Positions 1-6,275 of a stretch of 15,250 nucleotides of DNA are shown here, in pieces. Source of the stretch: JBDTLH01 sp039934875 (lineage in GTDB: Bacteria > Acidobacteriota > Terriglobia > Terriglobales > Acidobacteriaceae); contig JBDTLH010000067.1 of assembly GCA_039934875.1 (NCBI GenBank), positions 1 through 15,250 on the forward strand, read 5' to 3'. The position numbers and the translations under genes were made by a program. Every line of letters begins with the position of its first letter. Position 1 is the first letter of the stretch. Under the pieces are notes generated by a model that ran no database searches, was not told the origin of the DNA, and saw only the letters and a program-made list of their open reading frames with translations.

Positions 1-221
1 GTGGCGAAGTTGCCATTGCCGTTGACGTTGTCATTCTGTGAAGAATAAGCGGTATTGAAGAGAGGGTTCTGCGCATAGACGATAGGGTCGTTGCTGAAGG
101 GTTTGTGGTTCGAGATGGTGCTCACCCCGTGACCCGAAGAGTGGGAGACAAAGCTGGATGCAAAGCCTGATGTGGCCCAGCATGCAGCGGCGACTAACAA
201 CAAAGAAGCGCGAAGTTTCAT
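1..221 (-). CDS. Exported protein of unknown function, 5' end only (runs off left edge)
   Basis: An open frame reads leftward from an ATG at 219-221 to the window edge, giving 73 residues without a stop. The start is supported by AGGAG seven bases upstream on the minus strand. The N-terminus is a classic Sec signal peptide: MKLR, then a hydrophobic core (ASLLLVAAACWA) and a likely cleavage site near GFAS. The visible mature part is rich in Ser, Asn and Gly (HSSGHG, SSQNDNVNGNGNF), as in many secreted or surface proteins. I do not recognise the family; resemblance to exported proteins with an Asn/Gly-rich N-terminus is only an impression. It is the downstream neighbour of the DinB-like gene on the same strand, but the 262-bp gap and its own leader hairpin suggest separate transcription. 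Too short for a functional call. Confidence 0.75.
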   Translation of the reverse strand, partial: MKLRASLLLVAAACWATSGFASSFVSHSSGHGVSTISNHKPFSNDPIVYAQNPLFNTAYSSQNDNVNGNGNFA

Positions 222-242
222 CTATCTTCTCCTGATGGTTTG

Positions 243-274
243 CCAGTCCGTGGCTTCGTGGGAAAGCCGTCTGG
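243..274 (-). promoter_or_regulatory. Leader hairpin upstream of the exported-protein gene
   Basis: On the minus strand CCAG-AC-GGCTT, a 7-nt loop, then AAGCC-ACGGA-CTGG can fold into two stacked helices (4 bp and 5 bp) with an asymmetric internal loop. The hairpin ends about 22 nt before the ATG at 221, just ahead of the AGGAG ribosome-binding site. It would sit in the mRNA leader if transcription starts upstream of 274. Whether it is a regulatory element or chance structure cannot be decided here; it does not match a riboswitch class I know well. Confidence 0.3.
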
Positions 275-483
275 ATTTGGCCGGAAAACTCATCTAGGAG
301 GTTTTACTTACAAGTCCATGACTAATCAATACAAATCTGGCAGGATCGCCCAACTATTTTAACTTAATCCTGTGCAACTTTCTGCAACTTGTGCTACGCG
401 AATTAGGTTCGCGGGTTGCACTTAGTCATTAACCACCCGGACACGGGCCCTTGTCTCTATCTTTGCCTTTATCCACGCTTCAT

Positions 484-1008
484 CTATCCGCGCTTCAACG
501 CCTGCCGTATATGCGCCTGATGGTGCTGGCCATGCCATACATAGAGCGCCAGCGCCTCTTCGAGCGGCACCTTCCCCATTTCCGGATGCACATAATTCCG
601 CTGCCACTGTTCATCGGTCATGGCGCGCAGCAGGCTGGTCCACCGCGCGTGCAATGCTTCAAGCAACGCCAGCGAGGGTTCGATTGGGCCAGTACTATCC
701 GGTAATTTGGCCCACGCCGACTCCTCATAACCCTTGATCGCGGGATCGTCTTCGGTGAGCGCCAGCTTAAAGCGCGAGTAACTTTGCATGTGGCTGTCGG
801 GCACATGATGAATCACCTGCCGGACCGTCCACCCGCCCTCGCGATACGGAGTCTCCAGTTGCGCCTCGCTCAATCCTGCGACGGCGGCGCGCATTTTCGC
901 CGGAAGCGCGGCTATGACGCCGATGCGGCGGTCGCGCTCCCTCTTGTCTTCCGCCGCGACGTAGTTGAATTTACCAATGGGATAACGAAGCTGGTCGATG
1001 TTGTCCAT
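484..1008 (-). CDS. DinB/YfiT-like metal-dependent enzyme (putative thiol S-transferase or hydrolase)
   Basis: The 174-residue protein has the length and landmarks of the YfiT/BstA branch of the DinB four-helix-bundle superfamily. These are an N-terminal LRYPIGKF segment, GGWTVRQVIHHVPDSH (residues 58-73) and a C-terminal YVWHGQHHQAHI (156-167). The His residues at 67/68, 159 and 163 are placed like the metal-binding triad of Bacillus subtilis YfiT. Family members include bacillithiol transferases that conjugate the thiol to electrophiles in the cytosol; whether this one uses bacillithiol is not shown by the sequence. No signal peptide is present. The ATG at 1006-1008 has only a weak ribosome-binding site. 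The gene is divergent from the serine hydrolase gene with only 34 bp between the starts, so the two promoters must overlap or lie inside the genes. Confidence 0.88.
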   Translation of the reverse strand: MDNIDQLRYPIGKFNYVAAEDKRERDRRIGVIAALPAKMRAAVAGLSEAQLETPYREGGWTVRQVIHHVPDSHMQSYSRFKLALTEDDPAIKGYEESAWAKLPDSTGPIEPSLALLEALHARWTSLLRAMTDEQWQRNYVHPEMGKVPLEEALALYVWHGQHHQAHIRQALKRG

Positions 1009-1042
1009 GACGCCATTCTACGTTCGAGTATCATAGGCGCGT
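1009..1042. promoter_or_regulatory. 34-bp divergent spacer with overlapping -10-like hexamers
   Basis: The spacer between the two divergent start codons contains TATCAT (1029-1034, plus) and, on the opposite strand, TATGAT (complement of 1030-1035), so the two -10-like boxes share most of their bases. The plus box ends eight bases before the serine hydrolase ATG, which would give an almost leaderless message. No good -35 box is seen at 16-18 bp for either direction, so the assignment is tentative. Confidence 0.3.
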
Positions 1043-2464
1043 ATGCAAACTTCCCGCCCGCATCTCTTCGCGCTGTTGCCTCTGATCTTCTGCTTGTCTA
1101 TCTCCGCCCTGGCGCAAAGCGCTCCCGCCCCCGCCGCCCCGGCAGCGAATCTGGAGCAGCAACTCGATCACATCGTTCCAAAGGTGCTGGCCGATACCGG
1201 TGTCCCCAGCGCATCCATCGCTATCGTGCAGGATGGGCGCATCGTGCTGCTCAAGGCCTACGGCGATGCCAAACTCAATCCTCCCACCCCCGCCAAACCT
1301 ACCATGCGCTACGGCATCGGCTCCATCAGCAAGCAGTTCACCGCCGCTGCGATCATGATGCTGGTGCAGGATGGCAAACTCTCCCTCGACGACCATGTCG
1401 GCAAATATCTACCCGACCTAACGCGCGCCAATGAGGTCACGGTCCGCGAATTGCTCTCGCATACCGCCGGATATCAGGACGACTTCCCGCAGGATTATCT
1501 GCCCGCTCCGATGAAGTCTCCCACCACCGCGCAATACATTATGGATACCTGGGCCAAGAAGCCGCTCGACTTCGGTCCCGGCACTCGCTGGCAATACAGT
1601 AATACGGGATTCACCATCGCCGGCGCTATCCTCGAAAAAGTCAGCGGCATGAAGCTGATCGATTTCCTTGACAAGAACATCTTCAAGCCGCTGGATATGA
1701 AGAGCGCGGTGATCATCGACGCCGACCATCCCTCGAACCTGGATGTCGAAGGCTACTACCGCCATGCCCTCGGCCCTGCGCGGCCTGCGCCCCTCGAAGC
1801 CCCGGGATGGCTTGCCGCCGCGGGCGAATTGATGATGACCGCCGAAGACCTCGCCAAGTGGGACATCAGCGTGATGAATGAATCGCTGCTCAAGCCTTCT
1901 TCTTATAAAACCATGGAGACCGAGAACCTGCTGCGGAACGGCCTCGGCACCCGCTACGGGCTGGGCATGCAAATCGTCTCCCTCGGCACCCATCGCGAGT
2001 TGGAGCACGGCGGCGAGATCATCGGCTTCGTCTCCGACAATATCGTTCTGCCCGACGACAAAGCCTCCGTCTCCGTGCTCACCAACATGGACGCCTCTTC
2101 CGCGGCCTCCTCCATCGCCCGCCAGGTGGCGCAGATACTGGTCCGCAAGCCTGACCCCAATGGCAACGACGCCGAGGCCCGCGCCCGCAAAGTCTTTGAA
2201 GGATTGCAGCACGGGCAGATCGACCGCTCGCAATTCACCAGCGATGCCAATGGGTATTTCGACCAGCAGGCGCTTCAGGATTTCGCGAACAGCCTCGGCC
2301 CGCTGGGAGAGATCACCAGCTTCACCGCCAATCCGCCCCGCCAGCGCGGCGGCATGACGGCCCGTACTTTCATCGTGGGATTCAAAGACAAGTCGGTGGA
2401 GATTAGCACCTACGAGACCAAGGACGGAAAGTATGAACAATTTCTTGTGTTGCCGGTCGCGTGA
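1043..2464 (+). CDS. Secreted class C beta-lactamase-fold serine hydrolase (PBP4*/esterase type)
   Basis: The 473-residue protein has a signal peptide (MQTSRPH, hydrophobic core, cleavage near SALAQ at about 21-25) and an Ala/Pro linker. The beta-lactamase/transpeptidase-like domain spans about residues 38-365. The catalytic motifs are intact: SxxK as S94-I-S-K97, YSN at 185-187 and HGG at 322-324. The lid and fold motifs LLSHTAGY (137-144) and YGLGMQ (305-310) are typical of the Beta-lactamase (class C-like) family. Residues 365-473 form a C-terminal alpha/beta extension without catalytic motifs. Such enzymes hydrolyse D-amino-acid peptides, esters or lactams in the periplasm; the substrate cannot be read from sequence, and true beta-lactamase activity should not be assumed. 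The start at 1043 has no clear Shine-Dalgarno sequence. Confidence 0.9.
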   Translation: MQTSRPHLFALLPLIFCLSISALAQSAPAPAAPAANLEQQLDHIVPKVLADTGVPSASIAIVQDGRIVLLKAYGDAKLNPPTPAKPTMRYGIGSISKQFTAAAIMMLVQDGKLSLDDHVGKYLPDLTRANEVTVRELLSHTAGYQDDFPQDYLPAPMKSPTTAQYIMDTWAKKPLDFGPGTRWQYSNTGFTIAGAILEKVSGMKLIDFLDKNIFKPLDMKSAVIIDADHPSNLDVEGYYRHALGPARPAPLEAPGWLAAAGELMMTAEDLAKWDISVMNESLLKPSSYKTMETENLLRNGLGTRYGLGMQIVSLGTHRELEHGGEIIGFVSDNIVLPDDKASVSVLTNMDASSAASSIARQVAQILVRKPDPNGNDAEARARKVFEGLQHGQIDRSQFTSDANGYFDQQALQDFANSLGPLGEITSFTANPPRQRGGMTARTFIVGFKDKSVEISTYETKDGKYEQFLVLPVA

Positions 2465-2484
2465 ACAGGCTTAGAGAATCACGA

Positions 2485-2521
2485 GGGGGATAAGCCACCC
2501 TCAATCATGGGCTTTACCCCC
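2485..2521 (+). terminator. Imperfect hairpin downstream of the serine hydrolase
   Basis: GGGGG (2485-2489) pairs with CCCCC (2517-2521), and AAGCC (2492-2496) with GGCTT (2510-2514), around a 13-nt loop. It begins 21 bp after the stop codon. There is no T-tract after it, so it is a weak terminator candidate or an RNA-stability element rather than a clear intrinsic terminator. Confidence 0.35.
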
Positions 2522-2603
2522 TGAGGAGAACACCAATTGATAGCAAGCGTTCCAGCCCGTAACCCACGCCAACCATACCTCAACAATAAAGAGGAACATC
2601 CCC

Positions 2604-3452
2604 ATGCCCACCGCTCCCCAGCAGAAAGCTCCCGCCCCTCAAGGCGCTACCATCCTGTGCTTCGATATTGGCGGCTCCGGCCTCAAAGCGATGCTGATGA
2701 ACGTCAACGGCGAGGCCGCCAGCGAGCGCATTCGCATCGCCACCCCCGATCCACCCTCTCCCGATGCGGTGCTCCGCGGATTGCGCGAGCTCGCCGCCAA
2801 CTTCGACGGATACGCCTACGTCTCCTGCGGCTTCCCCGGCGTCATCAAGAAAGGCATCGTGCACACCGCGCACAACCTCGATCCCGAGTGGCAGGGATAC
2901 GACCTGCTGACCGCGTTGAAAAAATTGTTAGGCGTCCATGTCCGCGTCGCCAACGATGCCGCTGTGCAAGGCATGGGCGCGATCCGCGGTCGCGGCCTTG
3001 AACTCTGCCTCACCCTTGGCACCGGCATGGGCTCTTCCCTCTTCATCGACGGAGTGCTCGTGCCCGGCCTCGAACTCGGCCATCATCCCTTCCGCAAAGG
3101 AAAAACCTACGAAGACTATCTGGGATCGCAGGGCCTCAAACGAATCGGCAAAAGGACCTGGAACAAACGCCTGGAACAGGCCGTCGCGACCGCCGAACGC
3201 CTGTTCAACTACGACCACCTATACATCGGAGGCGGCAACAATCGGCTCATCAAATTCCCCCTGCCCGCCAACGCCACCCTGATTGAAAATCTCGACGGAC
3301 TCAAAGGCGGCGCCGCGCTCTGGCGCGACGTCATCCAGACCGAAGGCACTCTGGTCCGCGAACAAAAACAAACTTCCCCCGCCTCCACCATCTCCCGCGG
3401 ACCCGTTAACCGAAGCCCGGCAAACGCTGGAAAGAAACCTAAAATAAAATGA
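2604..3452 (+). CDS. ppgK: ROK-family kinase, polyphosphate glucokinase-like
   Basis: The 282-residue cytosolic sugar kinase has the actin-like ATPase fold. It shows the phosphate-binding loop DIGGSGLKA (21-29), GFPGVIKKGIV (76-86), VANDAA with probable catalytic Asp118 (115-120), LTLGTGMGSSLF (136-147), and ELGHHPF (157-163). The ROK cysteine zinc motif is absent, and GFPGVIKxGxVxTAxNLD with ELGH is the pattern of strictly polyphosphate- or ATP-dependent glucokinases. The expected reaction is glucose to glucose-6-phosphate with polyphosphate and/or ATP as donor. Residues 252-282 form a Ser/Pro/Lys-rich tail beyond the usual domain. GAGGA lies eight bases before the ATG. It follows the serine hydrolase by 139 bp and need not be cotranscribed. 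Donor preference is inferred from family resemblance only. Confidence 0.85.
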   Translation: MPTAPQQKAPAPQGATILCFDIGGSGLKAMLMNVNGEAASERIRIATPDPPSPDAVLRGLRELAANFDGYAYVSCGFPGVIKKGIVHTAHNLDPEWQGYDLLTALKKLLGVHVRVANDAAVQGMGAIRGRGLELCLTLGTGMGSSLFIDGVLVPGLELGHHPFRKGKTYEDYLGSQGLKRIGKRTWNKRLEQAVATAERLFNYDHLYIGGGNNRLIKFPLPANATLIENLDGLKGGAALWRDVIQTEGTLVREQKQTSPASTISRGPVNRSPANAGKKPKIK

Positions 3453-3480
3453 GAGAGGCGGCCCGTGGGCCGCCTCTCTC
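3451..3480. terminator. Bidirectional intrinsic terminator between convergent ppgK-like and csp genes
   Basis: A perfect 14-bp inverted repeat (GAGAGAGGCGGCCC / GGGCCGCCTCTCTC) is separated by only GT; a 4-nt loop with a 13-bp stem is the realistic fold. The left arm begins with the last two bases of the kinase TGA stop. On the minus strand the stem is followed by ATTTTATTTTAGGTTT, a good U-rich tail for ending the csp transcript. On the plus strand the tail is CTTCTG-type and poorer in T. Confidence 0.85.
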
Positions 3481-3501
3481 TTCTGACGCTCTGACCTAAC
3501 C

Positions 3502-3702
3502 TTACAGGACCTGAACGTTCTCTGCCTGCCAGCCCTTAGGGCCTTTGGCGACGTTGAACTGGACTGCCTGTCCCTCTTGCAGGCTACGGAATCCATTGGA
3601 TGCGATGGCGCTAAAGTGCACAAACACATCTTCGCCGTTTTGCCGTGAGATAAAACCAAATCCTTTTGCGTCGTTAAACCACTTAACGGTACCTTGTTCC
3701 AT
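3502..3702 (-). CDS. csp: Cold-shock-domain RNA chaperone (CspA family)
   Basis: The 66-residue protein is a complete single cold-shock domain of standard length. RNP1 is KGFGFI (residues 13-18) and RNP2 is VFVHF (26-30), with the usual GTVKWFND start and an ENVQVL end. It binds single-stranded RNA and DNA through the aromatic residues of these motifs and melts secondary structure, in cold adaptation or routine growth. The ATG at 3700-3702 is preceded by a purine-rich AAGAAAAGAG. A strong TATAAT about 125 bp upstream implies a leader near 115 nt, typical of csp genes whose mRNA leader controls expression. Transcription ends at the shared hairpin at 3451-3480. Confidence 0.97.
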   Translation of the reverse strand: MEQGTVKWFNDAKGFGFISRQNGEDVFVHFSAIASNGFRSLQEGQAVQFNVAKGPKGWQAENVQVL

Positions 3703-3819
3703 TGTGTTGCTCTTTTCTTAATTGATTTTCGTCAAAGTGCGGGAAGTGCTATTCGTGCAGTGCTGAGGGCAGGTTAGTGCGGGCAGAACTTGCTTTGGAG
3801 CGTTCCGTAATTCAGACGT
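3703..3819 (-). promoter_or_regulatory. Long csp mRNA leader with four GCACU repeats
   Basis: If transcription starts about 7 bases after the TATAAT box, the untranslated leader is about 117 nt. Within it the pentamer GCACU (AGTGC on the plus strand) occurs four times in 45 bases, at 3776-3780, 3759-3763, 3745-3749 and 3736-3740. Long leaders acting as temperature-responsive RNA are known for csp genes; the role of this repeat is unknown. Confidence 0.5.
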
Positions 3820-3825
3820 GCTTCT

Positions 3826-3831
3826 ATTATA
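3826..3831 (-). promoter_or_regulatory. -10 box of the csp promoter
   Basis: A consensus TATAAT is read on the minus strand. The only -35-like sequence is TTGCAG with a 19-bp spacer, which is weak, so the -10 box is the main evidence. It is the best match to the sigma-70 -10 consensus that I saw in the window and lies in the gap between csp and the divergent protease gene. Confidence 0.6.
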
Positions 3832-3922
3832 GCGCATACGCGTCCCCAGTCTGCAAGCACCAGAAATCCTCCCACACGCTCACCTCCCCGCCCCCGCTTC
3901 GTCTGACCAAGAGGATGAGGCA

Positions 3923-3928
3923 TATACT
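3923..3928 (+). promoter_or_regulatory. Possible -10 box for the S41 protease gene
   Basis: TATACT lies 32 bases before the protease ATG, giving a leader of about 25 nt that includes the AAGGA ribosome-binding site. No convincing -35 box is present at the right distance, so this is tentative. Confidence 0.35.
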
Positions 3929-3960
3929 TTAATCTACAGATTCTCCCATTAAGGACCTCC

Positions 3961-5568
3961 ATGTCGCGCAGCACTACCCGCTCCCTGATGTTTGTTCTCC
4001 TCGTCGTTATCGCCTGCGGCACCCTGGGCGCCGTCTTTGGACAGAAATTGACCAGCAATGCCGTCGGCGGCGATACCGCCGTGCGCGACAACCTCAAGGA
4101 CTTCACCCAGGTTTACAGCGTCATCGAGCAGAACTACGCCGAGCCGGTCAGCCCCGACAAGAGCATCTACGACGGCGCCATCCCCGGCATGTTGCATGTC
4201 CTCGATCCGCACTCCAACTTCTTCGATCCCAAGGCCTTCGCCCAGATGCGCGAAGATCAGAGCGGCAAATATTACGGCGTGGGCATGATGGTGGGACCGC
4301 GCAATAACAAGATCATCGTCATCGCTCCCTTTGCCGGAGCCCCCGCCTATCGCGCCGGCATCCGCCCCGGCGATATCATCGTCGCCATTGACGGCAAGCC
4401 GACCGACAACATGACCACCTCCGACGTCGCCGACCTGCTCAAGGGCGCGCGCGGCACCACCGTCAAGATCACGATGCTGCGCGAGGGCCACGAGAAGCCC
4501 ATGGAGTTCTCCCTGGTGCGCGATGAGGTCAAGCGCGATTCCGTTGACCTCGCCTTCATGATCCAGCCCGGCATCGGATACATCCACCTCAACAACTTCC
4601 AGGAGACCACCGACAAAGAGATCACCACCGCGCTCGACAGCTTCGGCGACCTCAAAGGACTCATATTCGATCTGCGCGGAGATCCCGGCGGCCTGCTCAA
4701 TGAAGCCGTCGCCGTCTCCGACAAGTTCCTCAAAAAAGGCCAGGTGGTCGTCTCCTTCCACGGCCGCAACTCCCCGGAAAAAATCTTCCGCGCGCAGCAC
4801 GGCAATGACGGCAAAGATTATCCAATCGTCGTCCTGGTCAACCGCGGCACCGCCTCCGCCGCCGAGATCGTCTCCGGCGCCATTCAGGACCACGACCGCG
4901 GCCTCATCGCGGGCGAGACCACCTTCGGCAAAGGCCTGGTGCAGACGGTTTATCAGCTCAGCGAAAACACCGGATTGGCGCTCACCACCGCCAAGTACTA
5001 CACTCCCTCCGGCCGCCTCATCCAGCGCGAATATACCGGCGTCTCGCTCTATGACTATTTCTACAACCGCGACGCGGAAGACGGCAGCCAGCCCGCGCAG
5101 AACCAGAACCGCGAAGTGAAGCTCACCGATAGCGGACGCACCGTCAACGGCGGCGGCGGCATCACCCCCGACGTCAAGATCGATACTCCCAAGGCCAACA
5201 AGTTCCAAGACCTGCTGCTCTATAAATACGCCTTCTTCAACTTCGCCAAGCACTACCTCATCAACCACAATGTGGATAAGAACTTCGTGGTCAACGATGA
5301 GGTCATGACCGAGTTCCGCAAATTCCTTACCGACCAGCAGGTTCCTTTCACCGACGCTGAACTGAATGGAGTGATGGATTGGGTGAAGGCCAACATCAAG
5401 GCGGAACTCTTCACCTCCGCTTATGGGCAGCAGCAAGGGCTGCGGGTCCGCGCCGAGTGGGACCCCATGATCCACAAAGCGCTTGACCTCATTCCCCAGG
5501 CCGCCCAACTGGAGCATCACGCTATGCAGACCATCGCCAGCCGCCGCCCCGCCGCCCCCGCGCAATAA
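3961..5568 (+). CDS. S41-family C-terminal processing protease (CtpA/Prc type)
   Basis: The 535-residue protein has an N-terminal hydrophobic segment (about 9-27), a helper region containing LDPHSNFFDP (81-90) and a PDZ domain (about 103-185, with the GIRPGDIIVAIDG carboxylate-binding region). The S41 core follows, with FDLRGDPGG (236-244), the Ser nucleophile in GTASAAEI (Ser299) and the general-base Lys in TFGKG (Lys324). Such proteases cleave near the C-terminus of exported proteins in the periplasm or at the membrane. The segment VIAC at 16-19 also fits a lipobox, so the enzyme could be a lipoprotein rather than signal-anchored. About 110 residues after ITPDV (401-405) form a helical C-terminal extension. 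AAGGA five to six bases upstream supports the start. The long open frame on the opposite strand is a codon-bias shadow. Confidence 0.93.
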   Translation: MSRSTTRSLMFVLLVVIACGTLGAVFGQKLTSNAVGGDTAVRDNLKDFTQVYSVIEQNYAEPVSPDKSIYDGAIPGMLHVLDPHSNFFDPKAFAQMREDQSGKYYGVGMMVGPRNNKIIVIAPFAGAPAYRAGIRPGDIIVAIDGKPTDNMTTSDVADLLKGARGTTVKITMLREGHEKPMEFSLVRDEVKRDSVDLAFMIQPGIGYIHLNNFQETTDKEITTALDSFGDLKGLIFDLRGDPGGLLNEAVAVSDKFLKKGQVVVSFHGRNSPEKIFRAQHGNDGKDYPIVVLVNRGTASAAEIVSGAIQDHDRGLIAGETTFGKGLVQTVYQLSENTGLALTTAKYYTPSGRLIQREYTGVSLYDYFYNRDAEDGSQPAQNQNREVKLTDSGRTVNGGGGITPDVKIDTPKANKFQDLLLYKYAFFNFAKHYLINHNVDKNFVVNDEVMTEFRKFLTDQQVPFTDAELNGVMDWVKANIKAELFTSAYGQQQGLRVRAEWDPMIHKALDLIPQAAQLEHHAMQTIASRRPAAPAQ

Positions 5569-5616
5569 CCTGCAATCGCAACCCCCGCAGGATTGAGCCG
5601 CGAAGGAAGTCACCGA

Positions 5617-5775
5617 CAGACCCGCAGCTTTACTGCCTCCGGAAACCGCTTTAACTAGATCCCCGGCTCTACAGCCTGCGGAGAACGGCTTTAGGCAGCC
5701 CCCGGTTTCCAGACCGCGGCGAGCGGCTTTCGGCAGCCCCCGGCTTTCCAGCCTGCGGCGAACGGCTTTAAGTAG
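5617..5775. repeat. Degenerate tandem array of about 40-bp REP-like units
   Basis: Four head-to-tail units are visible: 5617-5658, 5659-5698, 5699-5736 and 5737-5775. Each follows the pattern CCCCCGGCTTT-CCAG-CCTGCGG-CGAACGGCTTT-AGGCAG with substitutions and 1-3-base indels. The C-rich start and GGCTT core resemble the dispersed palindromes elsewhere in this window. Units differ too much for a recent expansion, and there are no unique spacers as in CRISPR. Confidence 0.75.
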
Positions 5776-5829
5776 ACCCCCAGCTTCAGCCGTGGGATTC
5801 GATAGGAACCATTCCGGCGCTTCAGCGCC
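5776..5829. repeat. Two REP-like palindromes next to the tandem array
   Basis: The first (5776-5797) reads ACCCCCAGCTTCAGCCGTGGGA, a mismatched version of the CCCCCGGCT..AGCCGGGGG palindrome seen intact at 14122-14141. The second (5816-5829) is a perfect GGCGCT-TC-AGCGCC hairpin. Both share the TTCAGC core and appear to belong to one dispersed family. Confidence 0.6.
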
Positions 5830-5889
5830 TGAGGTACGCACATCCAACATCTCCGCGCCGGCTCTACTCCGGCGGAAAAATCACAATTG

Positions 5890-5920
5890 TTGACTATCTA
5901 CAATCCGTAGTGTAGATAAT
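5890..5920 (+). promoter_or_regulatory. padR promoter with embedded PadR-type operator
   Basis: TTGACT (5890-5895) is a good -35 box; GATAAT (5915-5920, 19-bp spacer) or TAGATA (5913-5918, 17 bp) can serve as -10. Between and overlapping them is a perfect inverted repeat, TATCTACA - 8 nt - TGTAGATA (5895-5918). Eight-base spacing between half-sites is common for PadR-family operators, so autorepression is likely. The -10 box ends only six bases before the padR ATG, and no Shine-Dalgarno sequence fits, which points to a leaderless transcript. Confidence 0.7.
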
Positions 5921-5926
5921 CATAGT

Positions 5927-6256
5927 ATGGGTAAGCCAAGCGATCTGGTGCAGGGCACTCTCGACCTGCTCATTCTCAAAACCATCTCCCTCCAGCCAAT
6001 GCACGGCTGGGCGATCGCCAAGCGCATTCAACAGATCTCCCAGGAGGCCCTGCAGGTCCAGCAGGGCTCGCTCTATCCCGCGCTCCATCGCCTGGAGCAG
6101 CAGGGATGGATTCGCGCCAAATGGAGCGAAACCGACTCCGGACGCCAAGCCAAGTTCTACTCGCTCACCGCTGCTGGACGCGCTCAGTTTGAACGCGAAA
6201 AACAAAGCTGGATTCGCCTCTCGACTGCTATCAATCTTGTAGTCGAGGGAGTCTAA
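5927..6256 (+). CDS. PadR-family transcriptional regulator (acidobacterial type)
   Basis: The 109-residue protein contains a winged-helix domain: MGKPSDLVQGTLDLLIL (1-17), helix MHGWAIAKRI (25-34), recognition-helix region QQGSLYPALHRLEQQGWI (45-62) and wing SGRQAKFYSLT (71-81). A short C-terminal helix (82-105) serves for dimerisation. This is the short PadR subfamily typically found directly before orphan permease genes in Acidobacteria. It most likely represses its own promoter through the inverted repeat at 5895-5918 and thereby controls the permease. The inducer is unknown. The permease gene starts 19 bp after its TAA stop, so the two probably form an operon. Confidence 0.94.
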   Translation: MGKPSDLVQGTLDLLILKTISLQPMHGWAIAKRIQQISQEALQVQQGSLYPALHRLEQQGWIRAKWSETDSGRQAKFYSLTAAGRAQFEREKQSWIRLSTAINLVVEGV

Positions 6257-6275
6257 GCGCAAGAGGAATAGACCA

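Larger units (their letters stand above)
5569..5926. other. 358-bp gene-free region between the protease and padR
   Basis: I see no credible gene here. It holds the degenerate tandem repeat array at 5617-5775, palindrome-like sequences at 5776-5797 and 5816-5829, an imperfect CCGGCTCTACTCCGG-type sequence near 5858-5872, and the padR promoter-operator from 5890. No clear intrinsic terminator with a T-tract follows the protease gene. Confidence 0.7.

Noticed and set aside
222..300. A cyclic-di-GMP (GEMM) riboswitch, suggested by GGCAAACC and an ACGAAGCC string
   Set aside because: The order of the elements is wrong and the GAAA tetraloop helix and second arm are missing; only the simple hairpin is kept.
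1418..2440. A 340-codon open frame opposite the serine hydrolase
   Set aside because: The same shadow effect; there is no ribosome-binding site or domain, and it lies fully within a gene with intact SxxK, YSN and HGG motifs.
5617..5775. CRISPR array
   Set aside because: Units of about 40 bp follow each other without unique spacers, vary in sequence, and there are no cas genes in the window.
3949..5850. A 633-codon open frame on the minus strand opposite the S41 protease
   Set aside because: Its product is a low-complexity Gly/Val/Asp/Leu sequence with no recognised domain, while the plus strand encodes a complete protease with catalytic motifs. The open frame is a by-product of GC-rich codon use.
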